A DNA stretch of 64,000 nt from Sclerurus mexicanus (Eukaryota > Chordata > Aves > Passeriformes > Furnariidae). A program made the translations under genes and the position numbers. The notes below the pieces were generated by a model. The model worked only from the letters and a program-made list of their open reading frames with translations, did not search any database and was not told the origin of the DNA. Below, one piece after another: positions 34,901 through 43,960 of the stretch; the stretch's first letter is position 1, and every line of letters begins with the position of its first letter. The DNA lies in contig VWZF01000306.1 in the NCBI GenBank assembly GCA_013396755.1, positions 268,635 through 332,634 on the forward strand. Direction: 5' to 3'.

Positions 34901-37900
34901 CTTCATTTTCCTGGAGAGAGAGAGAGAGAGAAATGTCAGTGCTGGAGAGAACTCACTTGGGTTCTGTGCTGCTACAAGGGGAGTTTTGTCTGACTCACTT
35001 TGAAAAAAGTCTGGTCTTTGGTCTCCAACCAGAGATGAAACAGTGCTGCCAGTTCCTTCTCATGCTCTTGGTATGTACCTAGTAAGAAATCAGGAAAAAT
35101 TAGGAGTCTCAATTGTTACCAAGCCACCTGCTTGCACCTTGTCCCAGTGCATCACCAGTCACAAGCCATCCTCCCCACTTCATATTGCAACACTTGAACA
35201 CATCCAGGCTTAGGAAAGGACTAAAGCCCAGTGATTCTCCTGTGCTGGTACAAAGGGTGGTGCTTCAACTCCTGGCACAGCAGGCAAGATGCTGTTTGAG
35301 ACACAGACACCTGGTGCCCACTCTCCAAAGTAATCCCAGTCCCTGAGCCCATGAGCAGGAACATAAACCTCCACCTGAATTAGGAGAGGAGCCAGGGGAA
35401 TACATTCCTGACTGCAAATCTCTGCCAGTTTGAGCCTGCAAATATGATCACTAGATGAAAAATTCTGCCTAGGAGCTAAAGGAATGAACATAAGCATCTG
35501 TAATTCACTCAATATGAGCCTGGGCACCTTGATCATCAATTTGCATTTTGCTTCCCACTTTTAAGAACTGGGATAGTATCAGTTTGCTCCACAGAGAAGC
35601 TTAATTCATTTGTAATTGTAATAATCAGTAATTACTGTGAATAATCAGAAGGTATGTTCTGCAAAAAGGGGAAATATGAAGGTGTTCAGGCAGATTTGAG
35701 GGGGGACAAACATGTTTAAGTCAGCAACATGAAGAAATAGAGCCCAGTGCCTTTGCTCATTTATGATCTGATACTAATGTCTTGTGAAAACCTCAAACTC
35801 CAAACATATTTGAGCTCAGCTAAAAGAAAAAACCTAACCACGGAATTAACAGCTCTGCCTGTGCTTGTCTGTAGGCTGCAGCACCCTGAGAGGTGAAGTC
35901 CTGGAGAAAACAACAAACCTTTACTAGAGCAGGAAGCACAGAGAGCACAAGGGACTCACCCAGCAATTTCCACTGCTGAGTTTTTTCCTTGAATTCAACA
36001 AAAGGAGCATCTGCAATGAAAAATGTGCATGTCAGAGCCATTGTACAATGTCCAAGCCCCAAATCCTGCTGGGCTAATGCAAGTTGTGGAGTTGGGCTGG
36101 CAGTGACAGAGCACTTGAAGTGGTTATGTAAGTGCATCCCTGAATTTATCCTTGCCCAAAGGTGAGCATTTCAGAGTATGAGAGCAAGCACAAGGAAAGA
36201 AGACAACAGGATAATGAGCCTTCCATCAACAGGCTGTTCATGCTGTGAGGCACCAGGGACTGTTAACTGTGCAGTGAAGATTCCTGTCCACTGGAATTCT
36301 GTCTTGCTGGTTGCTCATGGGAAGCAAACTTGGGATTTACAGCACTCACCAGCATTAAGGAGAACATGCTGCAAGGCCACTACAATCTGTCTCTGCCTTT
36401 AGAACTTCCCACGAAGCAAATCAGAACCACAGAATAATTCAGTTTGAAAGGAAAGCCTGAAACTCGGCTGGTCCAAGCCCCAGGTCCAAGCTGGGCCAGC
36501 TCCATGTTCCAGTGGATTGCTCAGGGCATTATCTAGTTTATTTTTTATTTTCTCCAAAGATAACCACAACAACTTCACACCATGAGGGAAGAGACTAATC
36601 CCTTCCAGCTTCAAACCTCCTGCCTGAAGCCACAATCTGAACAGCAGAAACTGTCTGTCTAGAAGCAATTTCACACACATTTTCACATACTTGGGAATCA
36701 AGCTGGGGCTTATCTGCTCTCCACATGCAAAACAAGCCAAGCACAATGAGGACACGTAAGGTATAAAGCTTATCACAGAAACTGTCAGCAATACAATGAT
36801 TTATTGTGGTGAGGAATTAGAAGTTTATTTGAGCTATAATATAAGCCAGCACTGATTAGAACAGAGGAATAAGCATCATTAGTATTTTTAGCAGCTATTC
36901 TTACCTCTGCTGTCACCTGCCAAGTACTGCAAGGCAGGTAAAACCAGTTCAGACCAGTTAGGGGCAAAGGAGAACCAGTTATTTAGTGCACTGGCATGAG
37001 AAGATTGCCAATCGAGAACTTTATCTTCAAGCTGAAAAGGAAATATTTTATTAATGACGATTTCCACAGAAAACAAACCAGCTAAACATATCCAGGAGAC
37101 AGAAAGGTTTTTATGTATGTAAAAAAATCCCCTGACTTTTTCAAGTAACTGTAACATGGTATTTTAAACAAACACTCCTCCATCTCTGCCCTTAATATAT
37201 AGAATATATCTAACCATGATCTATAGAATGGGCATGGCATGACTTACAGATTCAACTAAGTTCATGAAGTATGTGAAAACCAGAACTCCCACGGGGTTTA
37301 ATTTCTTTAACATGTACAGCAAGACAACTCTGGAGAAGAATCACTATTACATAGCTATAAACCCTTCTATCCCTCAGTGTTTCTCCCTGCAAAGATTCCT
37401 TACCACCGAGAGAGTAGCAGGTCCTTCCAGAAACAGTATCTCCAACAGAAGGAAAAAGAAGCTGGATGATATCTCATTTATTTCAAGGCATGGCTTCATG
37501 TCGTCAAGAGGTCTTCAGATGAAAGAGAACACAAGCAGAGTAAGTCCTCAGAGTAAACAATCACCTTCACACACAAAGACAAACACTACACATCTCACAC
37601 GTCCCAAAATGCACAAAAACACAGCCTGCAACAGTCCCACAGAGACCTGAGCTGAACACGTGCTGCTCCCCCATCCCTGCAAGGTGCTCAGGGCCCTCTG
37701 AAGCACTTACTCCTCTTTGATAGAAGACAGAGGGAGGGGGGAAAGGTCCTGAGACATTGGTGGGATTCCATCTGCATTGCCAAGAGAGTCAGCCAAATCT
37801 TCCACCTCAGATTTAATGACCTTCAGCTTCTTTTTCTTCTTATCCTCCTTCTCCTTCACCTTTTTCTTGAGAGTTGCGAGGTTGTATAAGGCTTTGGAGG

Positions 37901-40900
37901 TGAGAAAAGGTAAAAAGAATAATTAGAAAGCTTCTCACTATATTTCGGTGAAAGCCATTAACTATCTATTTAAACATATATTCAGAAATGCATGTTGTGT
38001 GCACTCATGCACACGTCATTCATCCCACCTTCCCAGTCATTGCCATGAATCTTTATTCTTCCCCTCCAAAGAAAATCCCTAGTTTTTAACCAATGTATAT
38101 GAAATTAAAAGGGCAGAGGATCCACTGACCTGCCAAGGAGCCTTTCCTGCCCGCATTCACTCGAGTCATGATGTCCTCCAGAGTCAGGTCTGTCGTGACC
38201 AGATCAGGGTGATCCTACACAGGGCAATGGGCAGAAATTAAACTGGGAAAGGACACAGTGTTAAGGGTGCAGAAGTACCTAAGTATGGGAATGTCCCAAA
38301 CTTATTCAGGGTCAGCTTATAAAGTTATTTACTGCAATAAAAGCTGGGAAGTCTTCTAACCCTGAGATCCACAATCTTTCCCCTCCAAAACATGTAACTA
38401 AAATGACAAAATCCTTCTAAACAGGTAAGCATAAGCAGGAGCTGCATCTACGCACTGACAATTAAACCCAGGTCATGATAAAGTGCTGCAGGGTGGCTGC
38501 GCTCAAAAAACAGCAATCCTATTGAACTTTATTTCTTACAGATGAAAGACTAAAAGGTAAAATGCAGTCCCATCCCCCAGACTTTCTGACATCTTACAGG
38601 CTGACGTTTTCGTTTCTCATGGTGCTTCTTCAACATCATCTTCAAATCACTTTCCCCAAGTTCTATCTTGTCTGCAAGGAAAATATTTCAGGTATTGTTG
38701 GCACAGCACTCCCCTATTGTTATTTTCCAGACTTCTTAGTGTGATATTTTCTACCCATTCTCATTTCCAGCAATCTCCACATTTCAGTAACTAATTTCTC
38801 CTTATTTGAATTTCATTCTCTCACTCACTTCATCAGATTTCATTGCTGATGCAAATACGGAAGGGAAAAGAAGCCAGAACCAGCTTCAAGGGCTTGCAGG
38901 CTTTAGTACAGTCACTTTAAGAGGGATTCCTAAATGCCTTGAACCAGAATGTCCTAATGCTTCAACCATTAAAGGCAAAATACAAGATAGAAATTATTAC
39001 ACCAGTTATTTTAACTTGTGTTAAAATACTACTGCTGTAACAACTGTTGTGGAGACTGCAAAAATGAAGCATTGCAAGTTTGCCCACCAAACAATACATT
39101 TTCAAGCTGATTTCTTGCAGGGTCTCAAAGTAATTCTCCCCTCTAAATCTGTGTTGACCGCTGGTTTGGTTCTCACCTGCTGTTTTCATGTCCAAGGTTG
39201 ACAAGGTGGGGATCACTCTCAGGGGAACTGGTGGGCTTGAACAACGTGCTGGAGAACTTGGAGGCCAAGAGATGAGTTCTAAAACAGAGAAATATATTTC
39301 CTTCTGCAAGACCTAGAACCAAACCATGTAGTTCTATTACCTCATGTTCATTAGATCACAGCCAGTAAAACAGAGTCCAGATTTCACTGCTCTATCACAC
39401 ACTGTCCCCACATCAAGAGTGTGTCTCTCTGCCTTCACACCTCGAGTCTTTAGTGCAGCCCAGGGCATTACCTTCTTCATCAGAAGACAAGGCAGTGTCT
39501 CCACACTCCTCTTTCACCTCCCTCAGGATTTTCAGGTAGCGCCGATGGGTCCGTCTGTCTCGCTCTTCCGAGTCGTACGTCGGTGGGAAGTGTCTTCTCC
39601 TCAGGGTCATGTCAGGGCCTCCCTTCCTGGCTAATTCCAGCAAGTGCTGGAGGAAGAGATTCAAGTGACATTCGCTGCGTCAGTGCTTTAAGCCAGGACA
39701 GGCAAGCCCAGCTCAGGGATTTCCAGCAAGGTTCCCATGCCAAGCTGGTGCCTGTATAAGGGAACCCTTAGGAAGGATCAGTACCTGCCACATACAAGAT
39801 TTTAAACCCAGCATTTTAGACCATCCAAAAAGCAAGGCAAACTGTCTGCACCTTCATCTGCACACACAGCAGTGTCTGCCATTTGATAAGAACTTAACCA
39901 CTGGTGTGAGATGTAGTTTCCTCGCCAAGTATGTAACATGGCATGGAATATTGTCTCGTTTGTAGAAAACATTTTACCCCTTATGGCTGCAGAGGAAAAC
40001 AACTTTCTATGTACTATGTATTGTTGCCCAGAGAAGCTGTGGCTGCTCCACCCCTGGAAGTGTTCAAGGCCAGGAGCAACCTGGGCTAGTGGAAGGTGTC
40101 CCTGCCCATGGCAAGGGGTGGAACTGGATGAGCTTTAAGGCCCCTTCCAACCCAAACCATTCTGGGATTCTAGGATTCTATTTCCCATAACACTGTAGGG
40201 CATTTCATACAGACAGACTTTGATCATCATCCATACATCCCATATGCTTCAGTGTCTAATTGCAATATAAAATGAGTATTTACAACAAGCTGATTTCAGC
40301 TGGCACCAGTTAGCTCACAGAAGTACCCCTAGAGGAAGCCTTCACCAGGGATTTACAAGCATTAGAATGAAGTTTTGTATCTAACTATGCACTTAGCAAC
40401 TGTACTTGTTCCAGAGTGACACAAATGGTAGAAAACAAAGGCAGAGTGACTTTTTATCAAGTTATAAAGGGACAAATGCAGGAAGTGGGGGCAAGGTGGG
40501 CATGGAAAAACACACTACGCACAAGTGAGAGCTGTGAGAGTCACAAACCCTAAAATCTGCCAATATAGCAACAGATTCTTTCTCGGCCACTGGAAAAACT
40601 CACTAAATTCATTAAAGTAGAGAGCTGTGAAGACACCAAGGCACGCTTTAGAAAGGCAGGGCAGACTCACGTTGCGGGAGGCGAGGATCTGCTTGAGCAG
40701 CCTGTAGAAGTACTGCTGCTGCGCCCGCAGGTACCGCTTGTACTGCGACTTGCAGCACAGCTGCCGGTACTTCACCACCTCGGGGTTGAAGTGGCCATCT
40801 GTGACAGGGACAACACACAGCTGAGGTGTCACTGGTGGCTCAGAACACCCCCCAAAGCCACCCAGAAGCTCACTGACCCCTGAAGAGTTTCTGGGCGATG

Positions 40901-41529
40901 TGCAGGGGGTTCCCGAAGCGAAAGTTCTCCCCGCCGAAGAGCGCCGAGATGAGCCTGTTCTGGTGCTCCCGGTTGTTCTCGGGGAAGTGGGGCAGGAATT
41001 TCTTCAGGTGCTCCCGTTGTGCATCTGTCAGGACCTCCTGCCACGTGGACAAGCTGACAACCTCGAAGAAGATCTCAGGCTAAAGGAAGCAAGGAGAAAC
41101 AGCAAAGAAGATGCATCCAGGTGCTCGACGAGGTCTAGACCTTGAGGCTTTTTGGGGTTAAGGAATACCAGTGAGGAGACACCAAGTGCAGAAAGAACAC
41201 AGCACGAAGAGCAAAGGGGAGGAAACTGATGCTACTAACAACAAGAAAACTAATTCATTTTTCTTAAAGACAATTTTAAAATGAGAATATAATAGAGTCA
41301 ACACCTTTCCCGGGGCAGTCTCAAACACCTCCCCCGTTTTCAGTTGCCCTGCAAGCGCCCCCAGAGGGAGCTGAACTAGTTTCTAAAGTGGCTCAGCAGC
41401 ACTCACATCCTCCAGCAGGTCCTCGGGCAGGCTGACCCTGGTGGAGCCCAGCATGCAGTCCTCCATGATCCGTGTGCCATGGCCCTCCAGCTCCAGGGGC
41501 TCGGTGAGCATGTGCTCCAGGGAGTCCAT
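25796..41529 (-). CDS. NFRKB: Nuclear factor related to kappaB-binding protein, INO80 subunit, complete, 25 coding exons
   Basis: Seen: 25 exons with an unbroken frame, 3894 nt, 1297 aa. Exons: 41529-41407, 41079-40878, 40798-40671, 39646-39472, 39278-39177, 38671-38598, 38214-38130, 37891-37711, 37512-37404, 37031-36905, 36010-35960, 35078-34999, 34910-34870, 34457-34397, 33626-33452, 33158-33052, 32623-32500, 32184-32108, 31488-31268, 30784-30502, 29920-29702, 29185-28406, 27596-27490, 26755-26620, 25921-25796. Known: human NFRKB is 1299 aa, a metazoan-specific INO80 subunit. Its N-terminal DEUBAD domain (here about 42-151) binds and inhibits the deubiquitinase UCHL5, and a winged-helix-like domain lies in the middle (here about 500-650). 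The C-terminal half is low-complexity Ser/Thr/Pro/Ala/Gln, with the 780-nt exon 22 the largest block. Odd: two in-phase acceptors at exon 19. Expected nuclear and broadly expressed, in keeping with its CpG-island promoter. Confidence 0.96.
26620..26755 (-). CDS. NFRKB: NFRKB exon 24
   Basis: Encodes ISGLGRNIILTTMPAGTKLI and ends LTAQQLQQLQQQGQATQ. Confidence 0.95.
27490..27596 (-). CDS. NFRKB: NFRKB exon 23
   Basis: Encodes GKLPARITVPLSVISQPVKG and then KSVVTAPIIKGNLGA. Confidence 0.95.
28130..28290 (+). repeat. CR1 LINE 3' end
   Basis: 'ctgctccatccctgggagtg' and 'ccccttccaacccaaaccat'. Antisense in NFRKB intron 22. Confidence 0.9.
28406..29185 (-). CDS. NFRKB: NFRKB exon 22 (780 nt, largest)
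   Basis: Encodes VAITGQLGMKAQAGSGIPLT, NFRIQGKDVLRLPPSSITTD and IRIVQGLGVMPPKAGQTITV among 260 residues of Ser/Thr/Ala/Val-rich sequence. Phase 0 on both sides, so skipping keeps the frame. Confidence 0.96.
29330..29497. repeat. 57-bp tandem repeat, about 3 copies
   Basis: Unit includes 'gatgctctggtgctggtttc' and 'atatcccatggcattcccaa'. The third copy is partly diverged. In NFRKB intron 21. Confidence 0.9.
29702..29920 (-). CDS. NFRKB: NFRKB exon 21
   Basis: Encodes AVMTLPVKAQSSPVQVQ and ends STTVIQNVAGQNIIKQ. Phase 0 on both sides. Confidence 0.94.
30050..30328 (+). repeat. CR1 LINE 3' end (other subfamily)
   Basis: 'gggaatggactgcccagggc', 'ccatccctgggagtgtggat' and 'ggtcttttccaatcttaacc'. 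In NFRKB intron 20. Confidence 0.85.
30502..30784 (-). CDS. NFRKB: NFRKB exon 20: Gln/Pro-rich
   Basis: Encodes VLLVSSPTMPQLGTLLSTAQ, a polyglutamine run of six, and IRVPATATQTKVLPQ. CR1 copies in opposite orientations lie in the introns on both sides. Confidence 0.94.
30833..31212 (-). repeat. CR1 LINE 3' end, reverse orientation
   Basis: Starts 'cacagaatcaccgaggttgg' and runs through 'ctccctgggcagcccctacc' and 'gagaaattcctcctgatgtc'. In NFRKB intron 19. Confidence 0.88.
31268..31488 (-). CDS. NFRKB: NFRKB exon 19 (alternative acceptor at 31554)
   Basis: From the inner acceptor (TTTGCAG) it encodes KSSSKEGAVKALPSS and LSLSDSSMPPTPVTPVTPTA. The outer acceptor (TTAAG) starts the exon at 31554 and adds 22 residues in the same frame. 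Confidence 0.88.
32108..32184 (-). CDS. NFRKB: NFRKB exon 18
   Basis: Encodes RIHHAQAAAAKAKKALQKPK and then PPAKM. The chosen donor (ATG|GTAGAT) gives a human-like join PPAKM-KSSSKE. A second in-phase donor (CAG|GTTTGC) ending at 32090 would add VDFFAQ. Confidence 0.85.
32500..32623 (-). CDS. NFRKB: NFRKB exon 17: winged-helix region, end
   Basis: Encodes VNTVVSGALDRLHYEKDPCV and then YDIGRKLWIYLHRDRSEEEF. Confidence 0.96.
33052..33158 (-). CDS. NFRKB: NFRKB exon 16: winged-helix region
   Basis: Encodes RDAAARLPNGEGTRAEICEL and then LKDSQFLAPDVTSAQ. Confidence 0.96.
33452..33626 (-). CDS. NFRKB: NFRKB exon 15: winged-helix region
   Basis: Encodes ERYRYSQPHKAFTFRMHGFE, then VVGPVKGVFDKE, and ends DRPAYVTILSL. 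Very strongly conserved with human. Confidence 0.96.
34397..34457 (-). CDS. NFRKB: NFRKB exon 14: entry to winged-helix region
   Basis: Encodes RTDYVVRPSTGEEKRVFQEQ. Acceptor TTGTTTCAG, donor GTGAGA. Confidence 0.95.
34870..34910 (-). CDS. NFRKB: NFRKB exon 13 (41 nt microexon)
   Basis: Encodes ENEDSSDAMPLPR plus a split Val. Preceded by a (GA/CT) run that serves as polypyrimidine tract. Strong donor GTAAGT. Confidence 0.9.
34911..34932. repeat. (GA)n microsatellite
   Basis: About 22 bp of GA, forming the CT tract of the NFRKB exon 13 acceptor on the minus strand. Confidence 0.9.
34999..35078 (-). CDS. NFRKB: NFRKB exon 12
   Basis: Encodes TYQEHEKELAALFHLWLETK and then DQTFFK. Acceptor TTACTAG. 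Confidence 0.93.
35960..36010 (-). CDS. NFRKB: NFRKB exon 11 (51 nt)
   Basis: Encodes APFVEFKEKTQQWKLL with split codons at both ends. Acceptor CATTGCAG, donor GTGAGT. Confidence 0.92.
36418..36690 (-). repeat. Old CR1 LINE fragment
   Basis: Diverged: 'accacagaataattcagttt', 'gttccagtggattgctcagg', and later a stretch with 'tcacaccatgagggaagaga'. In NFRKB intron 10. Confidence 0.6.
36905..37031 (-). CDS. NFRKB: NFRKB exon 10
   Basis: Encodes LEDKVLDWQSSHASALNNWF and then NWSELVLPALQYLAGDSR. Donor GTAAGA. Confidence 0.95.
37404..37512 (-). CDS. NFRKB: NFRKB exon 9
   Basis: Encodes PLDDMKPCLEINEISSSFFF and then LLLEILFLEGPATLSV, a hydrophobic helical region. Acceptor is a weak TCTGAAG. Confidence 0.91.
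37711..37891 (-). CDS. NFRKB: NFRKB exon 8: lysine-rich segment
   Basis: Encodes LYNLATLKKKVKEKDKKKKK followed by an acidic and Pro-rich part ending LPLSSIKEE. The first 20 residues are highly basic. Confidence 0.94.
38130..38214 (-). CDS. NFRKB: NFRKB exon 7
   Basis: Encodes DHPDLVTTDLTLEDIMTRVN and then AGRKGSLA. Donor GTCAGT. Confidence 0.94.
38598..38671 (-). CDS. NFRKB: NFRKB exon 6
   Basis: Encodes KIELGESDLKMMLKKHHEKR and then KRQP, a basic, likely helical segment with nuclear-localisation character. Confidence 0.94.
39177..39278 (-). CDS. NFRKB: NFRKB exon 5
   Basis: Encodes LISWPPSSPARCSSPPVPLR and then VIPTLSTLDMKTA, a conserved Pro/Ser linker. Confidence 0.94.
39472..39646 (-). 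CDS. NFRKB: NFRKB exon 4
   Basis: Encodes HLLELARKGG, PPTYDSEERDRRTHRRYLKI and ECGDTALSSDEE, conserved with human. Donor GTAATG is slightly weak. Confidence 0.94.
40022..40184 (+). repeat. CR1 LINE 3' end
   Basis: 'tgcccagagaagctgtggct', 'gtgtccctgcccatggcaag' and 'aaccattctgggattctagg'. In NFRKB intron 3. Confidence 0.92.
40671..40798 (-). CDS. NFRKB: NFRKB exon 3: DEUBAD domain, C-terminal helices
   Basis: Encodes GHFNPEVVKYRQLCCKSQYK and then RYLRAQQQYFYRLLKQILAS. Phase 1 entry, phase 0 exit. Confidence 0.96.
40878..41079 (-). CDS. NFRKB: NFRKB exon 2: DEUBAD domain
   Basis: Encodes PEIFFEVVSLSTWQEVLTDA and later GENFRFGNPLHIAQKLFR, the core of the UCHL5-binding DEUBAD fold. Confidence 0.96.
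41407..41529 (-). CDS. NFRKB: NFRKB coding exon 1 (start codon)
   Basis: ATG at 41529-41527. Encodes MDSLEHMLTEPLELEGHGTR and a segment ending SLPEDLLED, nearly the human N-terminus. The exon also holds 26 nt of 5'UTR (41530-41555) after a CTGTGCAG acceptor. Confidence 0.95.
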
Positions 41530-41555
41530 CCCTCGGCCTCGGCCCGCTCCCGCTC
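41530..41555 (-). other. NFRKB: NFRKB 5'UTR part of exon with start codon
   Basis: Lies between the acceptor (GTGCCTGTGCAG) and the ATG. Its presence implies an upstream noncoding exon. Confidence 0.7.
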
Positions 41556-41734
41556 CTGCACAGGCACAGCACAGGCAGCGGGGACAGGCAGGGACACCGG
41601 GGAGCCTCCTGTGCTGGGGGCTTGGGGCAGCGCGGGCTGGGGCATTGGCCTGCAATAAATACGGGCATGGAGGGAGGTGTGAGACAGAGATAACAGTTCT
41701 TGGGACTTGATACCTGGGTAAAGATGGTATCTTC

Positions 41735-43220
41735 AACTGCAGCACATACAACATTATATACATATTATATATATGTATATATATACTTGGATAAAAACAT
41801 CATCTTCAATCACAACACATACAATATTATATATACATATATATTTTTATCTTATATACATATATGTATGTGTATATACACTTGTATAAAATGTCATCTT
41901 CAATTACAACACATACAATATTATATATACATATATATTTTTATCTTATATACATATATGTATGTGTATATACACTTGTATAAAATGTCATCTTCAATTA
42001 CAACACATACAATATTATATACACATGTGTTTATATTATATATATAAAATATTATATATGTATATATACACTTGTATAAAAACATCATCTTCAATCACAA
42101 CACATACAATATTATATATATACATGTTATACATCTAAAATAAGCTATTTCATATATATGTATATATACTTGTCTAAAAATGTCAACTTGAATTACAACA
42201 CATACAATATCATATGCACATATATATATTATAGATATATATTTTATATATATACTTGTATAATGAAATCTTCAATTACAACACACACAATATTATATAT
42301 ACATATATAATATTTCACATATATATACTTGTATAAAAATGTCATCTTCAATTACAACACATACAATATCATATGCACATATATATATTATAGATATATA
42401 TTTTATATATATACTTGTATAATGAAATCTTCAATTACAACACACACAATATTATATTTATATCATATATAAGAAAGTATTTCATATATATGTATATATA
42501 CTTGTCTAAAAATGTCAACTTGAATTACAACACATACAATATTATATATATACATGTTATACATCTAAAATAAGCTATTTCATATATATGTATATATACT
42601 TGTATAAAAATGTCATCTTCAATTACCACACAATATTATATATACATATATAATATTTCACATATATATACTTGTATAAAAATGTCATCTTCAATTACCA
42701 CACAATATTATATATACATATATATTTTTATATACATATATTTCATACACTTGTATAAAATGTCATCTTCAATTACAACACATACAATATTATATACACA
42801 TGTGTTTATATTATATATATAAAATATTATATATGTATATATACACTTGTATAAAAACATCATCTTCAATCACAACACATACAATATTATATATACATAT
42901 ATATTTTTATCTTATATACATATATGTATGTGTATATACACTTGTATCAAAACATCATCTCCAATTACAACACATACAATATCATATGCACATATATATA
43001 TTATAGATATATATTTTATATATATACTTGTATAATGAAATCTTCAATTACAACACACACAATATTATATTTATATCATATATAAGAAAGTATTTCATAT
43101 ATATGTATATATACTTGTCTAAAAATGTCAACTTGAATTACAACACATACAATATTATATATATACATGTTATACATCTAAAATAAGCTATTTCATATAT
43201 ATGTATATATACTTGTATAA
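41735..43220. repeat. AT-rich minisatellite, about 18 units
   Basis: Units of about 75-100 bp share the core 'cttcaattacaacacataca' plus 'atattatatata', joined by variable (TA)n stretches and 'tacttgtataaaaatgtcat'. Variants (cttgaattacaac, cttcaattaccac) recur in groups, which points to block duplications. It fills most of the predicted NFRKB 5'UTR intron. Confidence 0.93.
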
Positions 43221-43329
43221 AAAGTCATCCTCAACTACTCAACATCCTCAACACACACATTACACACACACATTTTCACACAAAAACTCCCTCTTACCAC
43301 CCCACACGGGCCCGCAGAGCCCTCGCAGG

Positions 43330-43960
43330 GCTGTTCCCCCCAGGGCCGGATCTCCCCTGGGCCCAGACCCCAAAAAGCCGCACTTTAATCCCGGTTTGAG
43401 CGACTTTAAAGCGCTGTTACCTCAGGCCGAGCGCCACAGCCGGGCCGGGCGGGGCGGGAAACCCCGGCCACACGCGGGGCGACAGGGGCACAGTTAAAAA
43501 CGAGAGGTTTGAGGGGTTTGGGCGAGCAAAGCGAGCAGAGCGCGCTGTCCGCCCCTCACGGCTCCGGCCCGGCCCGGCCCGGCCGGAAGGCACCGCCCGC
43601 GCATGCGCAGCCCCGCCCCTCAGGCCGCCATGACGGCAGCCCGCGCATGCGCAGCCCCGTCCCGCCCCTCTGGCCGCCATGACGGCCGCCCGCGCATGCG
43701 CAGCCCCGCCCCCCTCAGGCCGCCATGACGGCCGCCCGCGCCTCAGGGCGCTCTATCGCGATAGGCAGAGGCGGTCGCGATAGGCCGTCCCCGTGTCGCT
43801 GGTGACCTCGAAAGCATTGGTGTTTCGTTAGCGGCGTTGCGCGCTGTCCCGCCCCCCCATGGGAACCACGATCCGCCCCTGCGGGGTTTGTGCCTCCTCT
43901 GGGGGGTTTGGGTTGGAATTCGTCTTCAGGGCTCGGAGGGGCCTGAAGGGAAAAAAATGA
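43330..43960. promoter_or_regulatory. CpG-island promoter of NFRKB
   Basis: Very CpG-rich, TATA-less, with GC boxes (ccccgcccc) and repeated motifs. Three perfect NRF1 sites, gcgcatgcgc, lie at 43599-43608, 43643-43652 and 43692-43701. Three YY1-like blocks, gccgccatgacggc (ATGGCGGC core on minus), lie at 43624-43637, 43673-43686 and 43719-43732. Two TCGCGATA boxes lie at 43754-43763 and 43773-43782. Confidence 0.8.
43421..43620 (-). other. NFRKB: Predicted noncoding first exon of NFRKB
   Basis: A strong minus donor, CTGAG|GTAACA (exon end 43421), lies in the CpG island and pairs logically with the acceptor at 41556. The transcription start, and so the upper limit given, is an estimate. Confidence 0.5.

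Noticed and set aside
35838..35901. Exon-like block on minus (acceptor TTCTCCAG, translation DFTSQGAAAYRQAQAELL, donor GTTAGG)
   Set aside because: Phases of the neighbouring NFRKB exons (35960 to 35078) join perfectly without it (WKLLG-TYQEHEKE), and I know of no matching segment in NFRKB.
41735..43220. Regularly spaced repeats considered as a CRISPR-like array
   Set aside because: This is vertebrate nuclear DNA. The 'spacers' are (TA)n variants of each other, as in a minisatellite.
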